Below are positions 33,945 through 42,876 of a stretch of 64,000 nt of DNA, one piece after another. Source of the DNA: Novosphingobium sp. AAP83 (lineage in GTDB: Bacteria > Pseudomonadota > Alphaproteobacteria > Sphingomonadales > Sphingomonadaceae). The notes under the pieces are model-generated. The model saw nothing but the letters and a program-made list of their open reading frames with translations, searched no databases and was not told the DNA's origin. Position 1 is the first letter of the stretch; each line of letters starts with the position of its first letter. The translations under genes and the position numbers were made by a program. The stretch lies in the NCBI RefSeq assembly GCF_001295795.1, contig NZ_LJHY01000008.1, positions 59,739-123,738 of the forward strand, read 5' to 3'.

Positions 33945-34877
33945 ATGGATGCGGCGGGCGCGCAATTTCTGTCGACCAGATCACTCAAAACCCAGTACAG
34001 ACTGAAATTCTGGAACGAAATCACCGGAACAGCCTATCACGGGACGAGGATTTTTTCGGATGTTGAGGATTTCAACGCTGATCTCTGGCGCTGGAATCTG
34101 CGCGATCTGGTTCTGATCCGGCCGCGGTCTCCCAGAGCCAGAATCGAACGCCTGCCCCCGACCCTAGGCTCGTCGGAATGCAAGCTCGTGTTGCACATCC
34201 AGCACCGCGGCCGGACCCAGATCGACCAGTTGGAAAGGCATGCATTGCTGGAGCCCGGCGACATGGAGTTCAACATCGGCGATTCCAAATACTGCTTGGA
34301 CGTCTCCGATTCAAACGACATTCTGTCGGTCGAGCTGCCCTTGCAGCCCTTGCGTGTACGCATCCCCGACATTGAGGATCTTGCCTGTCGAACGTTCAGC
34401 GGCAGAGCCAGCGCTGTGCGACTTCTGCACAACTATATCCTGTCGCTGTGGCAAATCGGGCGCAGCGGGCAAGTGGGCGCGGCCTGGTGCGACGGTGCCG
34501 TAGCGGCGTTCTACGCGCTTCTCGAATCAGCAATCTTTACCGCAGGCGCTGAGGATAAGGAAGACATGCTACTGAAGAAGCTGCGGTCCATTGCCGACAC
34601 ACGCTTCACCGATCCTGACCTTACGACATCGTCATTAGCCCACGCTGCAGGCGTAACGCCCAGAAGTGTGCAATCATCCTTTGCCCGGTTAAACTGCACA
34701 CCATCGGGCTATATCGCCGATGCACGTTTGCAGCAGGCGGCTGAATGGCTGCGCATTGATACAGAGCGCAGCATTACGGACATCGCCATTTCCGCCGGTT
34801 TCAATGATATCGCTTACTTTTCGCGCTGCTTCCGGAAGCGTTTCGGCCTTTCGGCGCGCGAGTGGCGCAAGGCTTAG
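33945..34877 (+). CDS. AraC-family transcriptional regulator
   Basis: 310 residues. The C-terminal 100 residues hold two HTH motifs: LTTSSLAHAAGVTPRSVQSS and ITDIAISAGFNDIAYFSRCF followed by RKRFGLSAREWRK, diagnostic of AraC/XylS proteins. The N-terminal 180 residues (HIQHRGRTQIDQLERHALLE and PGDMEFNIGDSKYCLDV) fit the AraC-binding-like domain of the FeaR/benzoate type. It sits at the end of the row starting at 29265 and probably controls that row. Start chosen by GGAGCAGGAGA. Confidence 0.9.
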   Translation: MDAAGAQFLSTRSLKTQYRLKFWNEITGTAYHGTRIFSDVEDFNADLWRWNLRDLVLIRPRSPRARIERLPPTLGSSECKLVLHIQHRGRTQIDQLERHALLEPGDMEFNIGDSKYCLDVSDSNDILSVELPLQPLRVRIPDIEDLACRTFSGRASAVRLLHNYILSLWQIGRSGQVGAAWCDGAVAAFYALLESAIFTAGAEDKEDMLLKKLRSIADTRFTDPDLTTSSLAHAAGVTPRSVQSSFARLNCTPSGYIADARLQQAAEWLRIDTERSITDIAISAGFNDIAYFSRCFRKRFGLSAREWRKA

Positions 34878-35405
34878 GTCGCGAACGCCAAGGACGATGA
34901 CGGCCCTATAAAAGATAAACGTTATTGTAGATATGTTCCCGCTTCTGCCGAGGTGGGAACAGCGCCCGCCAACAATGGAAACAGGCTAAGGCGCGGAAAT
35001 CTGCCGATCAGCGGCAGCCGTTCCCATGTTCCCGACGTTCTCATAGTTCTAGGAGATACCCCCAAGCAAAGCGCCTCTCTCGCGCGACTGGCCGAGGCGA
35101 TTTATGCGCCCGAAATCTTGCGCTGTGCGGACTCGTACAATTCAGCCCACTTGGAACGTTACTCAAAGTGCCTGAAAAGATTGGTGCACTCGACATGAAA
35201 GCGATGGGCGCTCAAATTACTGGGAAATTTTGGTGCAAAGGGCTGCTTAAGCCACAAAATGAACCCAAATGGCAGAGAATAGCGAGAGACCGGAGGGGCA
35301 TCTGTCGATCCAACTTCGGTCGATTGTTCGCATCAGAGCGAACGTCAGTTCCCGCTGAAATCTGCTGCCAGCGTCAGTTTCATTCCGGCAGAAAGCGCCT
35401 TGATC

Positions 35406-35429
35406 CCGACCGTTCTCTAAAACGGTCGG
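35406..35429. repeat. perfect 9-bp hairpin next to the integrase relic
   Basis: CCGACCGTT (35406-35414), CTCTAA, AACGGTCGG (35421-35429). It lies about 25 bases past the stop of the integrase relic as read on the minus strand, where a terminator or a recombination site would be expected. There is no T run. Confidence 0.5.
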
Positions 35430-35452
35430 ACCAATCGATTCCTGCCGTTGGT

Positions 35453-35760
35453 TCATTGGGCGACGGGCCCGCCGACCCCTTGCGAGCCTGCGCCACACTC
35501 GGTCAGATTTTCTGTATGGTCCAAAAGCGTGATGGCGTCGTCAACAGCAACACCGACATATTGAACGGTGTTCTGAATGTTCGAGTGGCTCAGCAAGATC
35601 AAAGACGCTCTGCGTTTAACGGCCTACTTGTATGATAGCGATGCCACGAGCGGAAGCCGCTCTCCGAATAGGGTGTTCACTTCGCGTTCGCGCAAAAGTG
35701 CTGGACCTACGAACCGATCACCCAGCAGTGAATGTCGCGATCGGGATGCGCATTCGGCCC
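35453..35760 (-). pseudogene. tyrosine recombinase (phage-type integrase) C-terminal relic
   Basis: Read on the minus strand, one frame gives LILLSHSNIQNTVQYVGVAV followed by DDAITLLDHTENL, which matches the conserved end of tyrosine integrases (LLGHxxIxxTVRYLG, with the catalytic Tyr) including the VDDAL tail. Upstream, a different frame gives HPIRRA...AIIQVG, the degenerate counterpart of THSMRRTKAxxIY. At least one frameshift and an in-frame stop separate the pieces, and the first 200 or more residues are missing. It marks a former mobile element at the left side of the 36-52 kb block. Confidence 0.65.
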
Positions 35761-35850
35761 ATGCTAAGCAATAGGGTCGCCCAAGATTCTGTTGGCGACT
35801 TTCGTGTCGCCGCATCCGAACACGATTTCGGCGATAGCTGGCATTGCATA

Positions 35851-35870
35851 TATATTGATATCGATATAAA
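35851..35870 (+). promoter_or_regulatory. candidate operator TATTGATnnCGATATA (copy 1), overlapping a -10 site
   Basis: TATATTGATATCGATATAAA at 35851-35870 contains TTGATnnCGATATA, found also at 44104-44121 and, on the minus strand, 51246-51266. Its 3' end TATAAA (35865-35870) could be a -10 box, 34 bases before the ATG at 35905. Overlap with the core promoter suggests repression. Confidence 0.6.
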
Positions 35871-35904
35871 GTGCCAGTCTTCTTCGACGTAGGCGACTGG
35901 TCCG

Positions 35905-37275
35905 ATGAACGATGTTAAAGACAACAGACACGGCTTCCTGATCGAAAACTGTCGTGTTTTTGATGCTGTGAGCGGTGAGGCGGTCAAGACGGCGATCGCT
36001 TTCAACGATCGGATAATCGGGACTAGGCAGGCTGCCCATGACTGGGCCGCCAGCCAAGCCGAGGTTAACCGTATCGATGGTTCGGGCATGACAGTAATGC
36101 CCGGCTTGATCGATGCACATTGCCATATCAGCTTCGACGAACCCTATTCCAACGACGAGCTGTTCTTTCACCGGCGCGAGGGTCTTGCGGCAATCGTTGC
36201 TGGGCATAATGCGCAGAAGCTTCTGCGCGCCGGAGTGACGGGATTTTTCGATGCGGACACGATCTTCAATGTGTCGCTCGATCTGCGCGATGCGATCGAG
36301 GGTGGGGTCATACCCGGGCCGCGTATGACCTGCGGCGGGAACGCGCTGTTCACTTCGGTCGGCGGAACTGCGGGAATGCTGGTGCCGGACGAGGGCCGCA
36401 TCGGTTATCTGAAAGTCACGCGCACCCGCGACGAAATTGTGACCGAAGTGCGGCAGCAAGCCAAGCGCGGCGTCGACTGGATCAAGATCCACGTGACCGG
36501 CCTCATCCCGCGCCAGCGTGAGGAAGGCGAAATTCAGGTCTGGACGTTAGACGAGTTACGCGTTGCCGCAGATACCGCTCACGACCTGGGTTTGCCGATC
36601 GTCGGCCATTGCAGGAATGCATCCAGCACGCGGGATGCGGCGCGGGCCGGTTTCGACATGATCCTGCATGCGACCTATATGGACGAGGAAGCCTTGGAGG
36701 CGGTGATCCAGCGCAAGGTGCCGATCGTACCGACGCTGACCTTCCAGGCCGTGCTAGCGGATCATGGGGACAAGGTCGGGGCAAGCCCGTACCTGCAAAA
36801 GCTGTTCGCCAAGGAAATTGCCGAGAGCAGCGTACAATTGCGCCGCGCTTACGATGCCGGGGTCCCCCTGTTGTGCGGCACCGAAAGCGGCTTTTCGATC
36901 ACGCCCTATGGCGAATGGCATTGGCGCGAATTGCAGGTGTTCGTCGACAATCTGGGGCTGACACCGGCGCAAGCGCTGATTTGCGCCACGCGTGAGAGCG
37001 CACGCGCGCTGCGTCTGGAGGGGAAGGTCGGTACGCTGGAGCCGGGCCGGATCGCCGATGTGATTTTAGTACGCGGCGATCCTCTTGCCGACGTTACCCT
37101 TCTGGGGAAGCCCGGCGCCATCGCGCGTGTTTTCGTCGGCGGACGTTCGCTCGACATTGACACACCGCTGCCGAGCCGACTGCCGCTGCCGTCTTGGCGC
37201 GTATCCAATTACTCGGCCATCCCTGCGACCCGCGCGGCGACGCTTGGTCATGGCGAGGAGCTTAAGCAGCAATGA
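35905..37275 (+). CDS. metal-dependent amidohydrolase (imidazolonepropionase-like)
   Basis: 456 residues. MPGLIDAHCHISFDEPYSND carries the HxH metal pair; VDWIKIHVTG the lysine that is carbamylated in this superfamily; PIVGHCRNA and MILHATYMDEEAL the later His ligands; and LLCGTESGF the final acidic position, Glu here where Asp is usual. The end GTLEPGRIADVILVRGDPLA is the standard composite-domain closure. It would hydrolyse a cyclic amide, lactone or related bond. First gene of a tightly coupled operon of six; its stop overlaps the next start by 4 bases. No strong ribosome binding site. Confidence 0.9.
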   Translation: MNDVKDNRHGFLIENCRVFDAVSGEAVKTAIAFNDRIIGTRQAAHDWAASQAEVNRIDGSGMTVMPGLIDAHCHISFDEPYSNDELFFHRREGLAAIVAGHNAQKLLRAGVTGFFDADTIFNVSLDLRDAIEGGVIPGPRMTCGGNALFTSVGGTAGMLVPDEGRIGYLKVTRTRDEIVTEVRQQAKRGVDWIKIHVTGLIPRQREEGEIQVWTLDELRVAADTAHDLGLPIVGHCRNASSTRDAARAGFDMILHATYMDEEALEAVIQRKVPIVPTLTFQAVLADHGDKVGASPYLQKLFAKEIAESSVQLRRAYDAGVPLLCGTESGFSITPYGEWHWRELQVFVDNLGLTPAQALICATRESARALRLEGKVGTLEPGRIADVILVRGDPLADVTLLGKPGAIARVFVGGRSLDIDTPLPSRLPLPSWRVSNYSAIPATRAATLGHGEELKQQ

Positions 37276-38492
37276 CCGAACATGAGGTCATGTCGTTCGA
37301 CGGTTGCGTTCATGCGCTTAAGCAACTGGATTTGCGCCAGTCGCTTTATGACGAAGCGTCGCTGATGATGGAGCATGTTCTGGTCAACCTGCATGGCAGC
37401 GCGCATCGTGCGCGCCGCAATGTCGAGGCGACCGTGTTCCGCAAGGACGTGTTTCTGCACTATGAGAAGTCGGTTTTGCCCCAGACGCTGGAGGAAACCC
37501 TGGCTCCGTTTCGCGCTGCGGGGCGCGGCGACATGGTCGATATCGGTTACCGTATCATGATGAACCTGACCGTCGATTTCGCCGGGATCGACCGGCCACT
37601 GCGCACCCCTGAGGAAACCGGGGAACTGCTGCGGCTGCTGATGGAATTCAGTCTGGCACCGGCGCTGGGGCAATCACGTCCGGAAGACATAGAGCCAAAG
37701 AAAGCGCGCATTCGAGCGGCAATGGAGGCCTTCGACAGGCAGTTTTTGGCCCCCTCGTTGGCGCGTCGACAGGCACTATGGGCAGAGTGTCAGGCAGGAC
37801 GCCTTTCTGCCGACGCTTTGGACAAAGACGTGCTGATGGCGCTGGTCATGGGGCAGGACAAGCTGCAGATGTCTCCGGAAGAGTTTGTCCAGGAAGGCAT
37901 ATTCTACCTGATGGCAGGGGCCCACACGACCATCCATTCGCTGTCACATGCCATCCATGAAATTCTCGAATGGATCGACGGGCATCCCGAAGACCGTGAA
38001 ACCTTGCGTACCGATCCTTACTTCATCCAGCGATGCGTCTATGAAAGCGTACGGCTTCACCCTTCCAGTCCGGTCGCCAAGCGACGCGCGCTTTGTCCTG
38101 TCACATTGCATGACGAGATTGTCGCGCAGCCTGATGATCAGATCGTCATCAATCTGCGCGCGGCCAACCGCAGTTCTGAACTTTTTGGCGATAATGCCGA
38201 TCGGTTCGATCCGCATCGCGAAATCGCCAAGGGACCGTTCCGTTATGGTCTGTCGATGGGCCATGGCATGCATGCCTGCCTTGGCCGTAATCTGGCGATC
38301 GGCGTCGATCCGCGCGACGGGCAAAGCTCGGCCGATCACCAATACGGCACCGTTCCGCTGATCGTCGAAGCCTTGCTAAAATGCGGCATTCAGCGTGATC
38401 CTTCGGATAGCCCTCAAAAGGATGAAACGATCACGCGCATAACCTGGGCACGCTATCCTGTGCTGTTCCTTTCGCAGGATGCTATTCTGTGA
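37272..38492 (+). CDS. cytochrome P450, first of a tandem pair
   Basis: 406 residues. GSAHRARRNVEATVFRKDVF (C-helix region), LMAGAHTTIHSLSHAIHEIL (I helix, AGxHTT), YESVRLHPSSP (ExxR), and the haem loop MGHGMHACLGR are present, so the fold is P450. The C-helix motif begins near residue 43, about 40-50 residues earlier than usual, so the N-terminal beta domain is shortened, while about 60 residues follow the haem loop with an extra insertion (DGQSSADHQYGTVPLI). It overlaps the amidohydrolase stop (ATGA) and the second P450 start (GTGA). The pair may be a heteromer or act in series. Confidence 0.88.
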   Translation: MTEHEVMSFDGCVHALKQLDLRQSLYDEASLMMEHVLVNLHGSAHRARRNVEATVFRKDVFLHYEKSVLPQTLEETLAPFRAAGRGDMVDIGYRIMMNLTVDFAGIDRPLRTPEETGELLRLLMEFSLAPALGQSRPEDIEPKKARIRAAMEAFDRQFLAPSLARRQALWAECQAGRLSADALDKDVLMALVMGQDKLQMSPEEFVQEGIFYLMAGAHTTIHSLSHAIHEILEWIDGHPEDRETLRTDPYFIQRCVYESVRLHPSSPVAKRRALCPVTLHDEIVAQPDDQIVINLRAANRSSELFGDNADRFDPHREIAKGPFRYGLSMGHGMHACLGRNLAIGVDPRDGQSSADHQYGTVPLIVEALLKCGIQRDPSDSPQKDETITRITWARYPVLFLSQDAIL

Positions 38493-39685
38493 GCCGGACT
38501 TTTGAACTCGAAAGTTTCAGGGATTGCGAAGCGGCCCTTCGCAACATCAACCTGAAACAGGCCCTTTATGATGCTGGAAAAGTAGTGATGGACGGCGTGC
38601 TGCTGACGCTGCACGGCGCAGCGCATAGCGAGCGGCGCGCCGTCGAAGTGCGCGTATTCAGGCGCAATTTCTTTCGCCACTATGAAAAGACGGTGTTTCC
38701 CGCGACGCTGGCGGAAACGCTGCGGCCGTTTGTCGCGGCGGGTCGGGCCGACCTGATCGAACTGGGATATCGGGCGACTGCCAATCTGACAGCCGACTTT
38801 GCCGGCATCGATCGACCCGAAAGAACCGTCGAGGAAACCGAGCTGCTGATCCGTCTGGTCAAGAAATTCAGCGAAGGTGCAACGATGGTGCACTCGACGC
38901 GCGACAAGGTCGAGCTGGAAGGCGAAGTTCTCGATGCCCTTGCCGTTTTCGACAAGCGGTTCAATCAGCCTTCGGTCGCACGCAGGCGCGAATTGCTCGC
39001 CGATCCCCAGACGCCATCAGAGGCTCTGCCCCGCGACGTGCTGACGGTGATCCTGCAGGCGGGAGACGAGTTGGACATGGATGGCGCGGCCCTCAATCGG
39101 GAAATGGCGTTTTACATGCAGGCAGGCGCGCATTCGACCGCCAATGCCGTGGTCCATAGCGTGCACGAAATCCTGTTGTGGGCAAATGACGATGCGGAGC
39201 GCTGGGCGCGTCTGGCCGATCCCGTGTTCGTGCAGCGTTGCGTGCACGAAAGCCTGCGCCTGCATCCAGCCAGTCCGCAGGCATGGCGATCCGGGACTTG
39301 CCCGATGCATGTTGCGGGCGCAGGCGAGATCGCGGCGGGGGACAAGGTCGTCCTCGACTTGTTCACGGCCAATCGCGACCGCGACCTGTTCGGAGAAGGT
39401 GCGGACCGGTTCGATCCCGATCGCACCATGCCCGCCAATATGCTCCCTTCGGGACTGACGTTCGGCATCGGCCTGCACACCTGCCTTGGCCGCGAACTGG
39501 ACGGGGGTGTCCCGGTCAAGCCCGGAAGCGATCCCGCAACGCATCAGTATGGCATCGTCGCGTTGTTGGTCATTGCGCTGCTGGAACTGGGGGCGCGGCT
39601 GAATCCCGCAGATCCACCAACCCCCGACCCCAAGACGAGCCGCCCCAACTGGGGTCGCTATCCGATCATTTTCACAAAGGTCTGA
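38489..39685 (+). CDS. cytochrome P450, second of a tandem pair (paralogue), GTG start
   Basis: 398 residues from a GTG overlapping the previous stop. It is clearly a paralogue of the gene before it: LTLHGAAHSERRAVEVRVFR, FAGIDRPERTVEETELL, MQAGAHSTANAVVHSVHEIL, HESLRLHPASP and the haem loop FGIGLHTCLGREL. It shares the short N-terminus and the post-haem insertion (PGSDPATHQYGIVALL). Its haem loop is canonical, unlike the MGHGMHAC of the first copy. No ferredoxin or reductase is nearby. Confidence 0.88.
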   Translation: MSRTFELESFRDCEAALRNINLKQALYDAGKVVMDGVLLTLHGAAHSERRAVEVRVFRRNFFRHYEKTVFPATLAETLRPFVAAGRADLIELGYRATANLTADFAGIDRPERTVEETELLIRLVKKFSEGATMVHSTRDKVELEGEVLDALAVFDKRFNQPSVARRRELLADPQTPSEALPRDVLTVILQAGDELDMDGAALNREMAFYMQAGAHSTANAVVHSVHEILLWANDDAERWARLADPVFVQRCVHESLRLHPASPQAWRSGTCPMHVAGAGEIAAGDKVVLDLFTANRDRDLFGEGADRFDPDRTMPANMLPSGLTFGIGLHTCLGRELDGGVPVKPGSDPATHQYGIVALLVIALLELGARLNPADPPTPDPKTSRPNWGRYPIIFTKV

Positions 39686-39687
39686 CT

Positions 39688-40431
39688 ATGGGCAAGATAG
39701 CCATTATCACTGGCGGCGCGAACGGTATCGGCGCGGCAATCGGACGCGCACTTGCCAGCAACGGGTATCGCATCGGCGTGCTCGATCGCGTTGCTGCCGA
39801 AGTATCGCAGTTTTGCGATACGCTGCCCGGATCGGTGCCAATGGTGTGCGACGTCACCGACGAAGCCGCTGTCGCCGCAGCCTTCGATGCTATCGATTTT
39901 GTGCCCGACCTCGTGGTCAACAATGCCGGTATCGTCCGCTTCGGATTGTTGGCCGAGCAAAGCGCAAGCGATTTCCGTGCGGTCATCGAAGTCAACCTGA
40001 TCGGCGCCTATATCGTGACGCGGCAGGCCGTATTGCGCATGATGGCCCGGCAATCGGGACACGTCATATCGTTGACGTCGATCAATGCCTACAGCCCCGG
40101 TCCGGGGGCAGGCGCCTATCCAGCGAGCAAATGCGGAGTCAAGCAACTCATGCGACAATTCGCGCTGGAGTATGGCGAAGCTGGCCTGCGCTTCAACAGC
40201 ATTGCGCCAGGCTTCATTGACGGCGGCATGTCGACCCCCATTTATGCTGACCCAAAGGTGCGCGCGGCGCGGGCAGGGGGGGTGCCGCTGGGGCGGCTGG
40301 GAACGCCCGAGGACATCGCTCATGCGGTGCTCTATCTGGATTCCGACGGTGGCAGTTACGTCAATGGACATGATCTGGTGGTCGATGGCGGCGTAACGCA
40401 TGCCGTCCTCAAGAGCCTGCCGCGCGGATGA
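39688..40431 (+). CDS. short-chain dehydrogenase/reductase (SDR)
   Basis: 247 residues from ATG 39688, 2 bases after the P450 stop; the longer open frame upstream is inside that gene. IAIITGGANGIGAAIGRAL, LVVNNAGIV, SLTSINAYSPGPGAGAYPAS with YPASK, and GHDLVVDGGVTHAVLKS are the motifs. It probably oxidises the alcohol or diol made by the P450s. Its stop overlaps the ThuA-like gene start. Confidence 0.9.
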   Translation: MGKIAIITGGANGIGAAIGRALASNGYRIGVLDRVAAEVSQFCDTLPGSVPMVCDVTDEAAVAAAFDAIDFVPDLVVNNAGIVRFGLLAEQSASDFRAVIEVNLIGAYIVTRQAVLRMMARQSGHVISLTSINAYSPGPGAGAYPASKCGVKQLMRQFALEYGEAGLRFNSIAPGFIDGGMSTPIYADPKVRAARAGGVPLGRLGTPEDIAHAVLYLDSDGGSYVNGHDLVVDGGVTHAVLKSLPRG

Positions 40432-41129
40432 GCACCACACCCACAGCTGTGCTGTTCAGCGGCGGTTATAACCATCCATTTGCGGAAACCTCGCCGGTGC
40501 TGGCGTCATTCGCCAGAGCAGAGGGATGGACCGTCGCTATCGAGACCGACCTCAACGCTGCTCTGGTCGCGCTCGGATCGTCGCGATTGCTGATCGTCAA
40601 TGCGCTCTGCTGGTCGATGACGCAGCACGAAAAGTACGCCCCGGATCGCGAAATCTGGGCGCGCGAGATGAGTGACGATCAAATTGCGGCTCTTGACGCT
40701 TTCGTTTGCGAAGGAGGCAGCCTGCTGGTCATGCACACCGGAACGATCTGCTGGGACACGCAACCGGGATGGCGAAGGATCATGGGCGGCGGTTGGCAAT
40801 GGGGCCTGTCGCAACATCCACCGCTCGGCCCGGCGATGGTCGCCATGACGGCAGCGGGCCTAGCATTTTGCCCCGGTGCGGAGGACTTTTCGATCGTTGA
40901 TGAAGTCTATCACAATCTGGGTCTGCAGACAGATTGCGACGTCCTTGCTACTTGCGAAATTTCCGAGGGACCACAACCGATCGCGTGGATGCGCAGACAT
41001 GGGCAGGGCCGCGTTTGCGTCGATGCCCTGGGCCATGATGCCGATGCGCTGCTCACGCCGGGCCACAGCCTGCTGATACGGTCGATGCTGCAATGGTTGC
41101 AGGAAGGGGCATCACATGCGCGCGATTGA
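40428..41129 (+). CDS. ThuA-like domain protein
   Basis: 233 residues in the class I glutamine-amidotransferase-like ThuA fold: VLFSGGYNHPFAETSPVLAS at the start, CEGGSLLVMHTGTICWDTQP in the middle, and MRRHGQGRVCVDALGHDADA near the end, matching the GRVFYTxLGHD pattern of ThuA proteins. ThuA members are linked to sugar or trehalose use; here it is embedded in a P450/SDR/amidohydrolase operon, so the ligand is likely not trehalose. It overlaps the SDR before it by 4 bases and the one after it by 14. Confidence 0.75.
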   Translation: MSTTPTAVLFSGGYNHPFAETSPVLASFARAEGWTVAIETDLNAALVALGSSRLLIVNALCWSMTQHEKYAPDREIWAREMSDDQIAALDAFVCEGGSLLVMHTGTICWDTQPGWRRIMGGGWQWGLSQHPPLGPAMVAMTAAGLAFCPGAEDFSIVDEVYHNLGLQTDCDVLATCEISEGPQPIAWMRRHGQGRVCVDALGHDADALLTPGHSLLIRSMLQWLQEGASHARD

Positions 41130-41874
41130 GGGCATGAGTATCCTGATCACAGGCGGCGGATCGGGGCTGGGTGAAGCCACCGCCCGTTACCTGGCGGCGC
41201 GCGGGGCCAAAGTGACGATCACCGGTCGGCGCCTCGAAATGGTTTCCGCAGTGGCGCAAGCCATCGGCTGCGCCTGGGTGGCCGGTGATGTCACCGTATC
41301 CTCAGACCGGCAGCGCATGATCGATGCTGCACTGGCCCATGGCGACGGCAGGCTGGACGCGCTGGTCAACAACGCTGGCAATATGCTGCGTGGGCCGATC
41401 GAGCAGCTCGACGAGGCAGCATTGCTGGGGATTTTCCATAGCAATGTCGTTGGTGCGATGATGCTGACTGGGCTTGCCTCGCGCCATCTCGAATGCACCA
41501 AAGGAGCAGTGATCTTCGTCGGGTCGAGCCATACTCGCCGCGCATTTCCCGGCGCATCGCCTTATGCCGCGACCAAGGCGGCGGTTCAGACCCTGACGCA
41601 AGTGCTGGCCGCAGAACTGGGCGACCGCGGGATCCGCGTCAATTGCGTGATCCCGGGCGGCGTATTGACCGAGCTGAATGTGCGCGCCGGGTTCTTGACT
41701 GCCGAGGCCGCCGCCGAGCGGCTTGAAAAGATGCTGCCGATGCAGGTCATCAACCGGATCGGCGTGGGCGAGGATATCGCCGAAGCCATCGACTATTTGA
41801 TCCGCGCCGACTGGACGACGGGCGCCGTACTGGATGTTGATGGCGGGCTCGGGCTGGGTGTGACCAACGCCTGA
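41116..41874 (+). CDS. short-chain dehydrogenase/reductase (SDR)
   Basis: 252 residues. ILITGGGSGLGEATARYLAA, LVNNAGNML, FVGSSHTRRAFPGASPYAAT with YAATK, and GAVLDVDGGLGLGVTNA show a classical SDR. The ATG at 41116 has AGGAAGGGG upstream and lies inside the end of the ThuA-like gene. It closes the plus-strand operon that begins at 35905. The convergent amidohydrolase gene ends 10 bases after this stop. Confidence 0.9.
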   Translation: MRAIEGMSILITGGGSGLGEATARYLAARGAKVTITGRRLEMVSAVAQAIGCAWVAGDVTVSSDRQRMIDAALAHGDGRLDALVNNAGNMLRGPIEQLDEAALLGIFHSNVVGAMMLTGLASRHLECTKGAVIFVGSSHTRRAFPGASPYAATKAAVQTLTQVLAAELGDRGIRVNCVIPGGVLTELNVRAGFLTAEAAAERLEKMLPMQVINRIGVGEDIAEAIDYLIRADWTTGAVLDVDGGLGLGVTNA

Positions 41875-41883
41875 AGACAAGCC

Positions 41884-42876
41884 TCAGGCGCGCAACAAAC
41901 GCCGCGCGTTGTCGGCAAGGGGCGCGTCGCAGATGGGAGCCACGAATGTCTCAGGTGCATCCCATCCGGCAAAGTTGGTGCCGTAGACCAGCCGCTCGGT
42001 TCCGACCCGCTCGACCAGGAGATCCAGCGCGCGGTCGTCGTGCATGTGGACGTCGTACCATATGCGCCCGAGTTGTTCAGCAAAAGCACCGTCGCGCTTA
42101 AGGTGATCGGGCGCCCACGTCCGCTTTTGCACCGCATGATGCAGCCGACCCCACAGCAGCGCGACGGCGCCCCCGCCATGGCTGATGCAGATATCAAGTT
42201 CCGGATGGCGATGAAGTACGCCGCCGAAAAGCAGTGTCGCGACCGCAACCGTCTCTTGGGCTGTGAACCCCGCCATGATATCGAGTTCGTATTTCTTGAG
42301 CGCTGGACTGCCCGGCGGGCCGTCGATGCCGTCAGGCGCTGGATGGATGAACAGCGGCACGTTCAATGCGACAACGGCCTCGTAAAACGCGTCCATGGCC
42401 GGATCGTCCAAGCCGTGCGGCATGTTCGTGCCCATGTAGGCCGCCATCATGCCAAGTTCGCGCACGCCCCGCCTCAGTTCCGCGATTGCGGCGGGAATAT
42501 CCTGCATCGGCAGCGCGACGGCAGCGCCTAGTCGATCGGGAAAGTCCGCAACGACCTTGGCCAGGACATCATTGTGCCGACGGCAGAATGAGATCGCCTC
42601 GGCAGGCGGGATATAGTGAAAATAGGTCAGCGGGTTGGGCGACAACAGCTGCCAGTCAATGCTCGATCGATCCATTGCCGCGATCCGCACGGCGGGGTCC
42701 ATGAAGGCACTGCCACGATAGCGCACACCGCGCAGGTGATAGCCGCCTATGCGAAAGACAGGCGTGCCATCGGCTTCGGCATAAAGCTCCGGCCCGAAGC
42801 TGCCTGCTGTTCCAAATGTGCCTTCCAGAACTGCATGTGCATGGATGTCGACGACGGTCGCGGCCTTGAGTGTCAT
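41884..42876 (-). CDS. ACMSD-type amidohydrolase_2 with Asn in place of the catalytic Asp
   Basis: 330 residues. VVDIHAHAVLEG gives the HxH pair (His12, His14), VPLFIHPAPDG and ISHGGGAVALLWGRLHHA the later His ligands. The last conserved position, normally the Asp of GSDYP, reads YGTNFAGWD. ACMSD relatives are decarboxylases or hydrolases of unsaturated ring-fission acids (gamma-resorcylate, ACMS). It could act on a ring-cleavage product; the Asn may change or abolish zinc-assisted chemistry. Its start overlaps the SDR stop (ATGA). Confidence 0.87.
   Translation of the reverse strand: MTLKAATVVDIHAHAVLEGTFGTAGSFGPELYAEADGTPVFRIGGYHLRGVRYRGSAFMDPAVRIAAMDRSSIDWQLLSPNPLTYFHYIPPAEAISFCRRHNDVLAKVVADFPDRLGAAVALPMQDIPAAIAELRRGVRELGMMAAYMGTNMPHGLDDPAMDAFYEAVVALNVPLFIHPAPDGIDGPPGSPALKKYELDIMAGFTAQETVAVATLLFGGVLHRHPELDICISHGGGAVALLWGRLHHAVQKRTWAPDHLKRDGAFAEQLGRIWYDVHMHDDRALDLLVERVGTERLVYGTNFAGWDAPETFVAPICDAPLADNARRLLRA

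Larger units (their letters stand above)
34878..35904. other. about 1 kb of decayed DNA between two catabolic blocks
   Basis: No intact gene can be supported. On the minus strand an integrase C-terminus survives in broken frames (35453-35760). A perfect hairpin is at 35406-35429. The candidate operator and -10 of the next operon lie at 35851-35870. A plus-strand frame near 35020-35190 (with SLARLAEAIYAPEILRCADS) has no recognisable family. The region looks like an old recombination junction. Confidence 0.55.

Noticed and set aside
34953..35198. 81-codon plus-strand frame in the decayed region
   Set aside because: No start signal, no family and surrounded by pseudogene material.
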